Source of the DNA: Piezodorus guildinii
Taxonomy: Eukaryota > Arthropoda > Insecta > Hemiptera > Pentatomidae
DNA length: 64,000 bases
Direction: 5' to 3'
Assembly (NCBI GenBank): GCA_023052935.1
Contig: CM041293.1
Span: 176,629,600-176,693,599 of the forward strand
The notes beneath the pieces are model-generated. The model was not told where the DNA came from. It was given only the letters and a program-made list of their open reading frames with translations, and searched no databases. Positions 53,002-63,028 of the stretch are shown one piece after another. Numbering within the stretch: the stretch's first letter is position 1; the number at the start of each line of letters is the position of its first letter. The position numbers and the translations under genes are program-made.

Positions 53002-53415
53002 AAAATCATCTCGCGATTCTTGGTTTCTGCGGGAAACTGTTAATCGATCAGTGCATTTTTAAACATATGTACCACCGCATTCAAATTCCACGTGAGCGAA
53101 GCAGGAGCGACACACTATTATTTGTATATTTAGATATGATGAAATTTGTTTTGTTTTTTCATTATTTTTCACGAAAGAAGTTGAGAAAATTCCGTTATTT
53201 CCGGAAATATTGCCTTTCGAGAGATTGCTGAGAAATGCGAGAATCGAGTTGGCAACTTCCGTTGATTACGTAAGAGGGCAACGATATGAAAAATAGCAGC
53301 GTTCCCATGATAAATGGCTGATTGAAGGCAGTCATGAGTGAAAGTATAACGCGATATTTAACCTTCTCACAGCCTTTGGCGAGGGATTGGAGGTTGTTGT
53401 CTCCATGTTAGTGGC
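53001..53415. other. Unassigned, moderately complex segment
   Basis: Less AT-rich than average; no coding frame or repeat recognised. Confidence 0.3.
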
Positions 53416-53620
53416 TCACTCAGCCTTTATAGGTTAATCTCCTGTCGTAATACAATAGCATATAGAGTGATGGACTCGTTCCTGAAGGGGCAATATGGCG
53501 GACAATCCTGATTACGTCACTGGTCCTTGGTCCTTTGTTGTTGTTTATTGCTGTGTATCTTAGTCTGGGTAGCTGGTCAGTGCGCTGAAAAGGTATTAAT
53601 AATAGGTTTGTCTGTGTTAT
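53416..53620 (+). promoter_or_regulatory. Possible host promoter
   Basis: Within 120 bp there are a CAATATGGCGGACA element (YY1/Pho-like), TGATTACGTCACTGG (CRE-like), an initiator-like GGTCAGTGCG near 53576 and a possible 5' splice site AAAAG/GTATTA at 53590. The order would suit a short first exon on the plus strand, but no gene was found downstream. Confidence 0.2.
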
Positions 53621-54484
53621 TTAATTGTTTTGTGGTAAACTTTCGCAGTGGCAAACTTTAAATATGTCTGTGAAAACTTACGATTTGTAAAAATGATGAT
53701 AAATTTTGAAGCAGAACATTTCGCTAGTAAGTTCATAGTAGGAAAATAGTAAATTTTTATATTTAATTGTGCATTATAATGGAAACTATACTTTTTAAAT
53801 AATTTTAATAAAACAAAAATAGGGTTCAGAGGTTAATTTTCAGATTCTCTTAAAGAAGTATACACTCGCCTCCATCTTTTTGTTTTATTTATATATTCAT
53901 ATTATATTATATGGTTAGTATAAATAAGTGCATAATATGCATATTATGATATAAAATGAAATTTATTTGGAGATTTATCTTATTTTATTTTTTATTTTGC
54001 AATTATTCCTTCCTGTGGTCAAATCAGAAGTAAAGTGCTGTATTATCTAATAATTATTATATTTAAATCTTCTTTATTTACAACTATTGAATGTAGATTT
54101 GTCCCATAAGTTTTTCCTCGTTGAATATTATGGAAGTAAGCCTCAACAATTTTGGTTATAGGGCATAATGAGGCTTCGTGAGAGATGGAATAAGTTTTTT
54201 GAGCAGATGGTTTCATATATAATACAGTAAATCAACAACAAACTACAAAATGTTCTATTTATTTCGCATAAACAAATAAGGAAAAAAATTATAGAATACC
54301 CTAATAAAAAAATAGAACTATTATGTATTATTGATGTGTATGTGAATTAAATAACGAATCTATTTATTTGTAAATTCTGCTTTTGGCTCATACATTTGTT
54401 ATATGTTTTTTTTCAATTTCAAATAAACAGTTCTTATTTAATGTAAATCATGCATTTTAACAAACCTAGTCCTTTTGGTGCATT
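53621..54484. other. AT-rich region
   Basis: No recognised coding or repeat feature. Confidence 0.35.
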
Positions 54485-54620
54485 ATTTTCAATAATCAAC
54501 CTTTGTAATCGACCAAAAAAAAAATTACCCCTGCTCAAAACTTGAAAGCTTACGTTTCAAGACGCGTAAAATCGGAATCACGAATAAAAAAAAAATCCGT
54601 TTCTCCTAATAAATACCATT
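54485..54620 (+). repeat. Repeat D piece
   Basis: AATAATCAACCTTTGTAATC, AAAAATTACCCCTGCTC and GCTTACGTTTCAAGACGCG, related to 48056-48190. Confidence 0.55.
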
Positions 54621-54623
54621 TTT

Positions 54624-55287
54624 ACTTTCACTTACTATATATAGTAAGGGAAAGTATTGCGATCGTGAAAATTTTCGAATTTCCTCAGTCCAAATATCCA
54701 AGTCCCGCAAAAATGTCTGTCTGTGTGCGTGGTAACTCCCGGGCGGAAACGGTAAGTCCTATGAAACTGAAATTTCATATTTAAGACAAATATACGCCCG
54801 AGACGTTACAAAACCTTTTTCAACAATTCGCTATATTGATGTAAAATTTAACAGGCTTTCATATCATGTAGGTTTCATCCTGATTAAAATGGTCTGACAG
54901 GGCTTAAATGCCGATATTTTAAATTTTCTTTCTCTAAAGTACCTTTAATTTTGTTGATTCTATAAAAATAACTATATTATCTTGTTATCACTGATGTAAA
55001 ACAGGTAAATATATAAATTGAATGAATTCGATACCCGACTAAACGAGGAAAACAGAAAAAATATTGTTTTAATGCAATTTTTTGTTTTTGAACATAAGAG
55101 CAGTAATATACATGTATGATATACCGTTGGAAAGCTAAAGATTTTAGAAAAAATATTATCTTATACTCAAGCTTTTAAAAGTTAATAGAGAGTGATGAAA
55201 AGAAGATAAAACTAACTAATTATTTTAGATAATAATATAATCGATTTTTTAATAAAACACACATTTCTATATGTTGCCCGCACCAGA
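54624..55287 (-). mobile_element. Hel-A, internally deleted, first of a tandem series
   Basis: Hairpin end at 54624; the other end is TTGCCCGCACCAGA at 55287. About 20 bp after CGAATT is missing, as is the section after ACATTTCTATAT. Confidence 0.9.
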
Positions 55288-55396
55288 TTTTTTTTTATCT
55301 CTAACTGTATTTGAAAATTCTTTCATTGATTTTAAAAATGGAGGTAAGTGAAAGAATAAAAATGGAGACACAGAGTCGTGTGTTGCCCGCACCAGA
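55288..55396 (-). repeat. Hel-A end unit, second of the series
   Basis: A terminal piece with an added AATAAAAATGGAGACACAGA before GTCGTGTGTTGCCCGCACCA. The same insert is present at 56561-56604, so it defines a subtype. Confidence 0.85.
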
Positions 55397-55401
55397 TTTT
55401 T

Positions 55402-56316
55402 ACTTTCACTTACTATATATAGTAAGGGGAAGTATTGCGATCGTGAAAATTTTCGAATTCCAGTTTTCAACGGAAATACACGTTTTAGGGTCCCCTGAGT
55501 CCAAATAACCAAGTCCCGCAAAAAGGTCTGTGTGTGTGTGTGTGTGTCTGTGTGTGTGTGTGTGGTAACTCCCGGGCGGAAACGGTAAGTCCTATGAAAC
55601 TGAAATTTCATATTTAAGACAACTATACGCCCGAGACGTGACAAAACTTTTTTCATCAAAATGAGCTTACCAGAAGAGGCACTTTATACCATGCATTTTT
55701 CACCTTTTTTCGATTTTCTCAAAAACGGTTCCGACGATTTTGATTAAACTCGCTATATCGATGTAAAATTTAATGGGCTTTAATATCATGCAGGTTTTAT
55801 TAAGATAAAAATGGTCTGACAGGGCTTAAATGCCGATATTTTAAATTTTCTTCCCCTAAAGTACCTTTAATTTTGTAGATTCAATAATAATAACTAGATT
55901 ATCTTGTTGACGCTGATAAAAAACAGTTAAATATATAAATTGAATGAATTCGATACACAATGAAGGGAGAAAACAGAAACTATATTTTTTAAATGCAATT
56001 TTTCGTTTTTGAACATAAGAACTTAATAATATACACGTATGATATACCGTTGGAAAGCTAAAGATTTTAGAAAAAATATCATCTCATACACAAGCTTTTA
56101 TAAGTTAATGGAGAGTGATGAAAAGAAGATAAAACTAACTGATTATTTTAGATAATAATATAATAGATTTTTTAATGAAACACATGTTTCTATATAAATT
56201 CAATTTGATTAATTCCTTAATAGTTTCACGTATTTTTATCTTTAACTGTATTTGAAAATTCTTTCATTGATTTTAAAAATGGAGGTAAGTGAAAGTCGTG
56301 TGTTGCCCGCACCAGA
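55402..56316 (-). mobile_element. Hel-A, full length, third of the series
   Basis: ACTTTCACTTACTATATATA (hairpin) to TTGCCCGCACCAGA, with a long (GT)n near 55527-55563. It directly follows the previous unit with only TTTTT between them. Confidence 0.93.
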
Positions 56317-56340
56317 TTTTTTAGTTTTATTTTCTTGTGG

Positions 56341-56552
56341 CAGAAGAACATACTGATTTTATCCGCAATCCGATCTTGACAATGCGACATATAGTCAGCC
56401 GAGTCAAAAGCAGTCTTGACGTAAATCGATTCCTACGTGTTTAAATGTTTGCCCCTGTGATTTATTAATTGTTACAGCAAAAGATAATTTAACGGGAAAT
56501 TGATTTTTATTAAAATTAAAAGGTAATCATTTGGAATCATTGGGATGCGAGG
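56341..56552 (-). pseudogene. Helitron (PIF1-type) helicase C-terminal remnant
   Basis: The minus strand from about 56550 reads RIPMIPND. After a frameshift it continues PFNFNKNQFPVKLSFAVTIN then KSQGQTFKHVGIDLRQDCF, with two stops before LYVALSRSD near 56375. These are the last conserved motifs of Helitron/PIF1 helicases: the NKSQGQ-T box that contacts DNA, and the LYVALSR motif VI with its arginine finger. The Rep nuclease and the rest of the helicase are absent. It lies between a Hel-A end unit on the right (56561-56604) and a full Hel-A copy on the left, which suggests it is a leftover of the autonomous partner of Hel-A. Stops make it dead. A host PIF1 origin is less likely given the repeat context. 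Confidence 0.85.
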
Positions 56553-56560
56553 TTAATTTT

Positions 56561-56604
56561 AAAGAATAAAAATGGAGACAGAGTCGTGTGTTGCCCGCAC
56601 CAGA
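56561..56604 (-). repeat. Hel-A terminal unit bordering the helicase remnant
   Basis: AAAGAATAAAAATGGAGACA then GAGTCGTGTGTTGCCCGCAC; the same subtype insert as 55288-55396. Confidence 0.85.
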
Positions 56605-57180
56605 TTTGCAAATTGATAATTAAATTTTTCAATAATTAGAAAAAAGAATCATTGAATTTGGTTAACAACTAACTTAGATAATGCGTTTTGAAATCTGTGG
56701 TAGTGTTATGATATGATGCTTTGAATTAGTGCTTTTCATATTACTTAATTGCCTATCAACAGCGATATAAACAGTTTTACCCTAATATTGTTATTTGGAA
56801 ATAATAAACCATTGTGTAATAATATGCAGCGTATTTTTCTATTCACTTTGTTGTTTGTCCCAAAAATTATTTAATTAGTTTTTATTTATTTATTCATTTT
56901 TCACCTCAAAAGACTACTGACAACTCTATACCAATGATTTAACTAGGACCAATGACGTTAAAGAAATATGTTGTGCGGGTTTGCAGGCCAAAATGAGCCC
57001 ACTTCTCTATACATAACATCGTGTTCGGACCCCTTGAGTTTATATGTATTAAAACAGAATGCACCGAAAGAGAATTGTTTAACTGAAGATTTGTATGTTC
57101 AATGAGAGGAAAGCTTTCTCTTTCAACTTCTAAGATTAACTCTGCCTTTATATCATCAAGTGGTCTGTCTTTATTTAACT
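56605..57180. other. Unassigned, with an open minus-strand stretch
   Basis: 56943-57170 is open for 75 codons on the minus strand (starting DRPLDDIKAELILEVERESF, later IEKWAHFGLQTRTTYFF). Codon use is balanced but the family is not recognised. It could be an exon or part of the nearby Helitron. Confidence 0.25.
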
Positions 57181-57490
57181 TCCTTCATTTACCTTCTCTC
57201 CTGCTTCCTTCCTATCCTCCTCATAGGATGGGGTGCATGGCTTCTACCCATGTGCACCTATGATGTCTCCTATCCAACACTGCTGTTATGCTATTACCAC
57301 ACGGGGTGATTTCCTTCCTATCCAGTCCCCTCTGCTATTTGGTAGGTAGGGTTCGCTCCTTACCTGACAGGATAACCTCTTACCTGGTGCTGCGGTACGT
57401 GCTTCTACCACGACGAGCACCATCTCCACCTAACTCCCTTCCTTGCATGAATACGACGCCTTCTGATACCCTCTCTTGTCCAATATAATA
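57181..57490. other. Pyrimidine-rich, more GC-rich segment
   Basis: C/T-biased text (CCTTCTCTCCTGCTTCCTTC) with no recognised coding or repeat identity. The plus frame at 57288-57488 is composition-driven. Confidence 0.3.
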
Positions 57491-57654
57491 ACAATACCTC
57501 GACAAATTCATTAAAACAGATGTTTTACTGTATACTAAATGGGATTCCCATGGAAACTAAATTAAACTTGTTATATGTATTTTAAACAGTTCATTTGAAA
57601 AATAATATAATAATCAAGTGAATAAAATGAGAACCGTTATTATTTCTGTTTTTA

Positions 57655-57728
57655 TTATTGCTGTTTTTTGTTTTTTATATAGTACAAACTCGCTGGTGTA
57701 AGATGCATTATTTTTTTTTAGAATATTA
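57655..57728 (+). repeat. Repeat D, left of mariner
   Basis: TACAAACTCGCTGGTGTAAG then ATGCATTATT, matching 52785-52800. Confidence 0.45.
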
Positions 57729-58651
57729 TTGGGTTGTTTCAAATGAAATGTCCGTTTTTATAGTTTCTGAAATACATAAAGGATTTTGCAGGTCTCTGTT
57801 GTTTTCTTCCGAATGTTTACATATTTAAAGTAAACAGTTACTAACTCTCTACCTTTGTATTATAAACATTAGCTTCCTAATCAATTACCCACTTTTTAGT
57901 ATACCTCCAAATATAAACATGGAAACACGCGATTTTCGAGTAATATTTTTGTACGAGTTTAAACTCGGCCATTCAGCAGTTGAGGCCGCTAGAAATATTT
58001 GCAAGACATTTGGGGAAGGGAGTGTTAATGAACGGACCATTCGCCGTTGGTTTGCTAAGTTTTTAGCTGGGGATACCGACTTGAAAAAATTGCCCCGAGG
58101 AAGACCTTCGTCCGTAATAGACAACGATGTCCTCAAACATACATTAGAAGGAAACCCCAAGCAAACAGTTAAAGGACTCTCAGAACAACTAAATGCAAGT
58201 GCATCTACCGTTTCCAGACATTTAAAGTGTATTGGGAAAGTAAAAAAGCTCGACACATCGGTACCTCAAGATCTCACTGAACGGCAGCAAGACCCCATGT
58301 TTCAAAACATACCGTGCAAAAATTGAAAGAACTGGGCTACGAAGTTCTTCCACACCCACCATATTCTCCCGACTTTTCTCCAACAGATTACCACCTGTTC
58401 AGGAATTTAGACAGCTCCGTCAAAGGAAAACCTTTTTGAAAATAATGATCAAGTGAAAAGTGCGTTTTCAGATTTTATTTCACTTCAAAGCTCAGTTTTT
58501 CAGTTCGGGGATAAAAAAGTTGGTGTCACGTTGGGAAAAATGTGTAGAAAAAAAAGGTAAATACTTCGAATATAATTATCTTGTTTACATATAGTATTTT
58601 TAATAAAAATCCTTTACCTTGAAAACGGACATTTCATGTGACACAACCCAA
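57729..58651 (+). mobile_element. Mariner-1, best-preserved copy, internally deleted
   Basis: The inverted repeats are TTGGGTTGTTTCAAATGAAA and the complement ending CAACCCAA, with TA on both sides (57727-57728, 58652-58653). Total length 923 bp. It sits within Repeat D. Confidence 0.95.
57919..58546 (+). pseudogene. Mariner-1 transposase, core-deleted
   Basis: 57919-58326 is open and encodes an intact N-terminal DNA-binding half. METRDFRVIFLYEFKLGHSA leads into a first helix-turn-helix (EAARNICKTFGEGSVNERTI, RRWFAKF), then a GRPSSVIDND linker and a second helix-turn-helix (LSEQLNASASTVSRHLKCIG). After DLTERQQ the sequence jumps to DNA for PHVSKHTVQKLKELGYEVL in another frame, then HPPYSPDFSPTDYHLF (third catalytic Asp region). 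The first two catalytic Asp residues of the DD34D triad are deleted. The same junction occurs in four copies in this window. The open N-terminal half could still bind terminal repeats if expressed, which is speculation. Confidence 0.92.
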
Positions 58652-58653
58652 TA

Positions 58654-58890
58654 TTTTACTCATTTGATTATTTTAAAGGTAAGGTTATCTAAGAAAGTAA
58701 GAATTCAATATTTCTGTTCATAGGTCTTTTTTTTCTCTGATATTTCTTAACCGGTTTCAATGATTCTTTTTTTGTCTTATTAGAGATTCAATCCTCTTAA
58801 TTTTTTGTATTAATGTATTCGTGCATTATTAATTATTGAAAATAATCAACCAAAATAAAGAAAAAGAAATTCTGCTCCGAAACTAAAGCT
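58654..58890 (+). repeat. Repeat D, right of mariner
   Basis: AAGGTTATCTAAGAAAGTAA, and AATAATCAACCAAAATAAAG later; continues the copy split by the mariner. Confidence 0.45.
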
Positions 58891-59499
58891 GAAAAAAATA
58901 TATTTTAAGACTGTGTTAAAACTGATGGAAACCGTTGTAACTATGATCTTCATGCCTGAGTTTCAGTACTCGACATTTAATTGAGTTTCGGAGCCTTAAA
59001 ATTAAAGAAAATAATAAACAGAAATACCATGCGTGTGTCATAAATAGAACGAACAGGACAGAGTTTTGTCCCAAAAAATGGCTTTTGGAACAACTGTGCG
59101 TTGCTAGACCAAAGATCTGTGATCAGTCAAAGTCCGAGCATGCGCAGAAGAGTAATCAGGATCGGTCAGAGCATACGTTGGAATGAAGGTAATACAGACC
59201 TCCTCCTTATCAACTCTCTCGACGATTCCCTCGAAACAAGAAGTAGGTCACTGGCGTAGAGAAGAGTACTCATTAGCAACGCTTTGTAAGCAGCGAAGTC
59301 AGCGGGACGTGTCATATCATCATGATATGGCTGTCATTAGTGGTTAGCCAAATCATAGAGAGTTCGCTAAATGGCTTAGGAGTGATAACAATGGCCTTTC
59401 ACGTGTTGTTTTGTGAACATTATAAATTCCAGATCGTGAGTGACCCAGTCAGAATAGGGTTGTTCGATAATGATCGATCGGAGTATCGGCACTTGATTT
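58891..59499. other. Unassigned, with a GC-richer core
   Basis: 59050-59320 is relatively GC-rich and contains GAGCATGCGCAGAAG near 59136, an NRF1-like promoter motif, and GGTCAGAGCATACG further on. No gene recognised; the plus frame at 59322-59510 has no known domain. Confidence 0.25.
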
Positions 59500-59590
59500 G
59501 TAATATGTAGGTTTCATTCTGATTGAAATAGTCTGACAGGACTCAAATTCCGATATTTTAAATTGTGTTTTTCTAAAGTATCTTTATGGG
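59500..59590 (-). repeat. Hel-A internal fragment
   Basis: GTAGGTTTCATTCTGATTGA, AAATAGTCTGACAGG and ATTCCGATATTTTAAATTG. Confidence 0.7.
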
Positions 59591-59744
59591 AGAAGTTAGT
59601 TCATGGTGCAGTCAAAAGAGAACACAATTAAGTATTAACTTGTGTTATACATTTTGTACGTCATAGATTTGTAACTCTTTTTCTCATTCTGTTAAAATTA
59701 TTTGTTTTGTTTTTTAACTTCACAATTTTTAACATTTTTTTTAT

Positions 59745-59850
59745 TTTCGGTTGGCGCGGTAGGCCTTTTGAAGCCCTTGGCCGCGCGGTATGGTTTATAT
59801 TCCATTATATTATGACATTTTATAGGGTAGAATCATCACTCCCTACACAG
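59745..59850 (+). repeat. Repeat E, short copy
   Basis: GTTGGCGCGGTAGGCCTTTT to ATTTTATAGGGTAGAATCAT, CACTCCCTAC; matches 28290-28560. Confidence 0.5.
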
Positions 59851-59867
59851 GGAGTTTTAATATTTAT

Positions 59868-60863
59868 TTAATTTTACAGGAAACGCGAAAATCTTTCATT
59901 TATTTATTATTGGACCAATTTACGTGATTCCTTTTTTTATTATAATCAAAAGTTGATTTTTAAGTGTGTTGCCAACTCATTTTTACAAATTATAGCACTT
60001 TTCCGATGATTTTAAACAATATAATATGGATATATTTGGAATGAAACGTGGATATAGTACTTTTTGGAAGAATATAACGCAAGATAAGTTGGTAACAGTC
60101 ACTATAACCTTCCTGATACAACATTAGTGATAATAAACGTCTTTATATCGTTAATTACTAAGTTATGTATATTTCCTCATTCTCCCTTTGAGAAATATCT
60201 TTCTTTGCTGGTTAATTACATTGATTATCTATTATTCATATAGAAAGTGCATATTCAAAGGACAATTTATCTATTTATGGCACTATAATAAGAAAGTATG
60301 TAATGATGAAGTTTGTTTTGAACTTGTATTTACTATTTGTGTGAATTTAGCAAATTTAACTATATTATTAACGATGTGTAAACAATATTTAACCATAGAT
60401 ACTGATAAATAAGTTCTGAGCTTTTATTTTACATAAAAAAATCGACTACTAAGTTAGATTTTCTTCACATATTTATCAAGTTCCTGGAATGCTAGTTCCA
60501 ACTATTTGCTGCATCAAATGCCATCATTCTATTAAAATGTGAGTTTCTGAAAAATTTTAAACCATATTTATGTTGGTGCAAGAAGAAATACTATGGAAAA
60601 ACTTAATTTAATTGACTACCTAAAAGAACCAAAGCGACGCAACTAAATTGTTTCAAATAGCCTAAAAACTGATTATTAGGGTAAAATCAGTGATCAAAAT
60701 AATAGCGGTGATTCAAGACGTGCTAAATGAACCAATAAAAATGCATAAAATGATGTAAACAATAAATTAATGGTGATATGTTACGAAATTAGGTGCTTCT
60801 GCCGTACAGTAGGAAATATAGTACCTTCGGGAAAGAAATGAAAGAAAAGGTTATATCTGTCTC
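59868..60863 (-). mobile_element. Fam-B, reverse copy of an inverted pair
   Basis: Matches Fam-B in reverse complement from ACAGGAAACGCGAAAATC to GGTTATATCTG. The last 200 bp towards the transposon end are missing except for a terminal GTCTC. AATT (60864-60867) separates it from the next copy. Confidence 0.8.
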
Positions 60864-60867
60864 AATT

Positions 60868-61789
60868 GAGACGTTGATTTCCAAAAGGTACTAGAGGACA
60901 TTTTTTTCAAAGTTGATACTTTCACATATTTGTATTCTAATGGTATAGTTTTGTTTAAATCCGTCATCAAATTTTATCAAAAAACATAAAAATCCTTTAA
61001 AAAAGTATTTAAAAATTGCATTTCATTCCAAAAGGTACTAAATATACATTTTATTTCATTCCAAAAGGTACTATATCCATGTTTCGTTCCAAAACGTACT
61101 ATATCCTATGTAACCAGATATAACATTTCCTTTCATTTCCTTCCAAAAGGTAATATATTTCCTACTATACGGCAGAAGCACCTAATTTCGTAACATATCA
61201 CCATTAATTTATTGTTTTTATCATTTTATGCATTTTTGTTGGTTCATTTAGCACGTCTTGAATCACCGCTATTATTTTGATCACTGATTTTACCCTAATA
61301 ATCAGTTTTTAGGCTATTTGAAACAACTTAGTTGCGTCGCTTTGGTTCTATTAGGTTGTCAATTAAATTAATTTTTTTCAAAGTATTTCTTCATGCAGCA
61401 ACATAAATTTGGTTAAAAATTTTTCAGAAACTCACATTTTAATAGAATAATGGTATTTGATGCAGCAAATAGTTGGAATTAGCATTCCACGAACTTGCTA
61501 AATATGTGAAGAAAACCAGTGCCTGATCTAACTTAGTAGTCGTTTTTTTATGTTAAATAAAAGCTCAAAAGTTATTATTTATCAGTATCTATGGTTAAAT
61601 ATTGTTTACACGTCGTTAATAATATAGTTAAATTTGCTAAATTCACACAAATAGTAAATACAAGTTAAAAAAAAAAACTTCATAATTTCATACTTTCTTA
61701 TTATAGTGCTATAAATAGATAAATTGTCCTTTGAATACTCACTTTCTTTATGAAGAATAGATAATCAATGTAATTAAACAACGAACAGT
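60868..61789 (+). mobile_element. Fam-B, forward copy of an inverted pair
   Basis: Begins GAGACGTTGATTTCCAAAAG and follows the family to AATCAATGTAATTAAACAAC, then is cut by a SINE-1 fragment. With the preceding copy it makes arms of more than 600 bp in inverted orientation, with about 250 bp between them. Confidence 0.85.
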
Positions 61790-61846
61790 CCGATTAGCCA
61801 TAGTAGCATAAAGTAACGTTAAATAAATAAACAAAACAAACAACGA
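61790..61846 (+). mobile_element. SINE-1 3' fragment
   Basis: AGTCCGATTAGCCATAGTAG to the A-rich tail. Confidence 0.8.
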
Positions 61847-61849
61847 AGA

Positions 61850-62084
61850 AAGGTAGGGGTTTCCTTCTACTGTATGTTTGAGGACATCGTTGTCTATTAC
61901 GGACGGAGGTCTTCCTCGGGGCAAGTTTTCCAAGTGGGGTATCTCCAGCTGAAAACTCAGCAAACCAACGTCGAATGGTCTGTTCATTAACACATGAACA
62001 TGTTCATATTTGGAGGTATACTAAAAAGTGGGTAATTGATTGGGAAGCTAATGTTTATAATTCAAAGGTAGAGGATTAGTGTCT
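61850..62084 (-). pseudogene. Mariner-1 N-terminal fragment
   Basis: The minus strand encodes pieces of the helix-turn-helix region (VNEQTIRRWFAEFSAGD, then NLPRGRPPSVIDNDVLKHTV) and the 5' UTR up to TAGAGGATTAGT. The METRDF start is deleted, and both TIRs are missing. Confidence 0.8.
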
Positions 62085-62112
62085 GTAAATTCAATTTAAT
62101 TAATTCTTTAAT
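62085..62112 (-). repeat. Hel-A, left remnant of an interrupted copy
   Basis: AAATTCAATTTAATTAATTC then TTTAAT. Continues at 62579-62650. Confidence 0.65.
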
Positions 62113-62578
62113 ATGATTATATTAATCGGAACATTCTCTTCTAATTATGTTTATATATATATTTATTTATCATAGCATGTCAAAGATGATTATTGATTAT
62201 GATATTACGTTTCGAGGTACCCTATGCCTCATCTTCAGATTTTCAAATATTATATTTATTGCCATATTGTATCTCAATATAGGTCAATTACTATTATAAA
62301 TTCTTCATATTAAGTTCATAGATATGAATAATCATTCTATTGAATTCTAACTTTTCACTATCACATATTCATTATTTCAACTTTTTGTTGCTGTGCACTT
62401 GCAACTATCATGTATATCTATAAATCTGAAGATGAGGCATAGGGTACCTCGAAACGTAATATAATAATCATCTTTGACATGTTTTGATAAATAAATATAT
62501 ATAAACATAATTAGAAGAGAATGTTCCGATTAATATAATCATAACCTAAATTATCTTCTATAATAGTAATTGATATAA
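62113..62578. mobile_element. Penelope-type inverted-repeat insertion, 466 bp
   Basis: The arms 62113-62242 and 62423-62543 are near-perfect inverted repeats. Both arms hold the box AATCTGAAGATGAGGCATAG, GGTACCTCGAAACGTAAT (minus on the left, plus on the right). The flanks AATTCTTTAAT at 62102-62112 and 62579-62589 are an 11-bp target duplication, and removing the element restores a Hel-A copy. No coding sequence remains. Confidence 0.88.
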
Positions 62579-62650
62579 AATTCTTTAATAGTTTCACTCA
62601 TTTTTATCTCTAGCTCTAATGAAAGTTGTGAGTCGTCCAATTCCAAAGGT
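62579..62650 (-). repeat. Hel-A, right remnant
   Basis: AATAGTTTCACTCATTTTTA, GAAAGTTGTGAGTCGTCC. Confidence 0.6.
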
Positions 62651-63025
62651 TTATTATTGAAAATGATAAAGATAAATATAATGATGAAATATACATATGT
62701 TATTTTGGCTTGGAATAGATGGCTACAGACAGGACTTGAGATAGCGGTGGCAGTGCGAACAGCTGCTCTCCTAACTGGTTCTTGGAGGCTGTTCTCTCTG
62801 CCTCTACTTTCCTCTGCCCTTCCTATTTCCTACACTCTTCCAGTCTGCAACCGTTCTTAATTATGTAGGATAATTAATTCAGTGAAACTACCCAGTCGTG
62901 GGAACTCTTCGATGGGGAATCACATGCAATGTATTCTGCAAGCTTTGTATTGAACACTGCAATATTCAACATTTAATCATATTCGAGAAAAAGATAGTCA
63001 GGATAGCGGTCAAAAACACAGTTAA
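62651..63025. other. Unassigned spacer
   Basis: 62720-62850 is relatively GC-rich. The plus frame at 62657-62860 has no recognised domain. Confidence 0.3.
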
Positions 63026-63028
63026 AAA

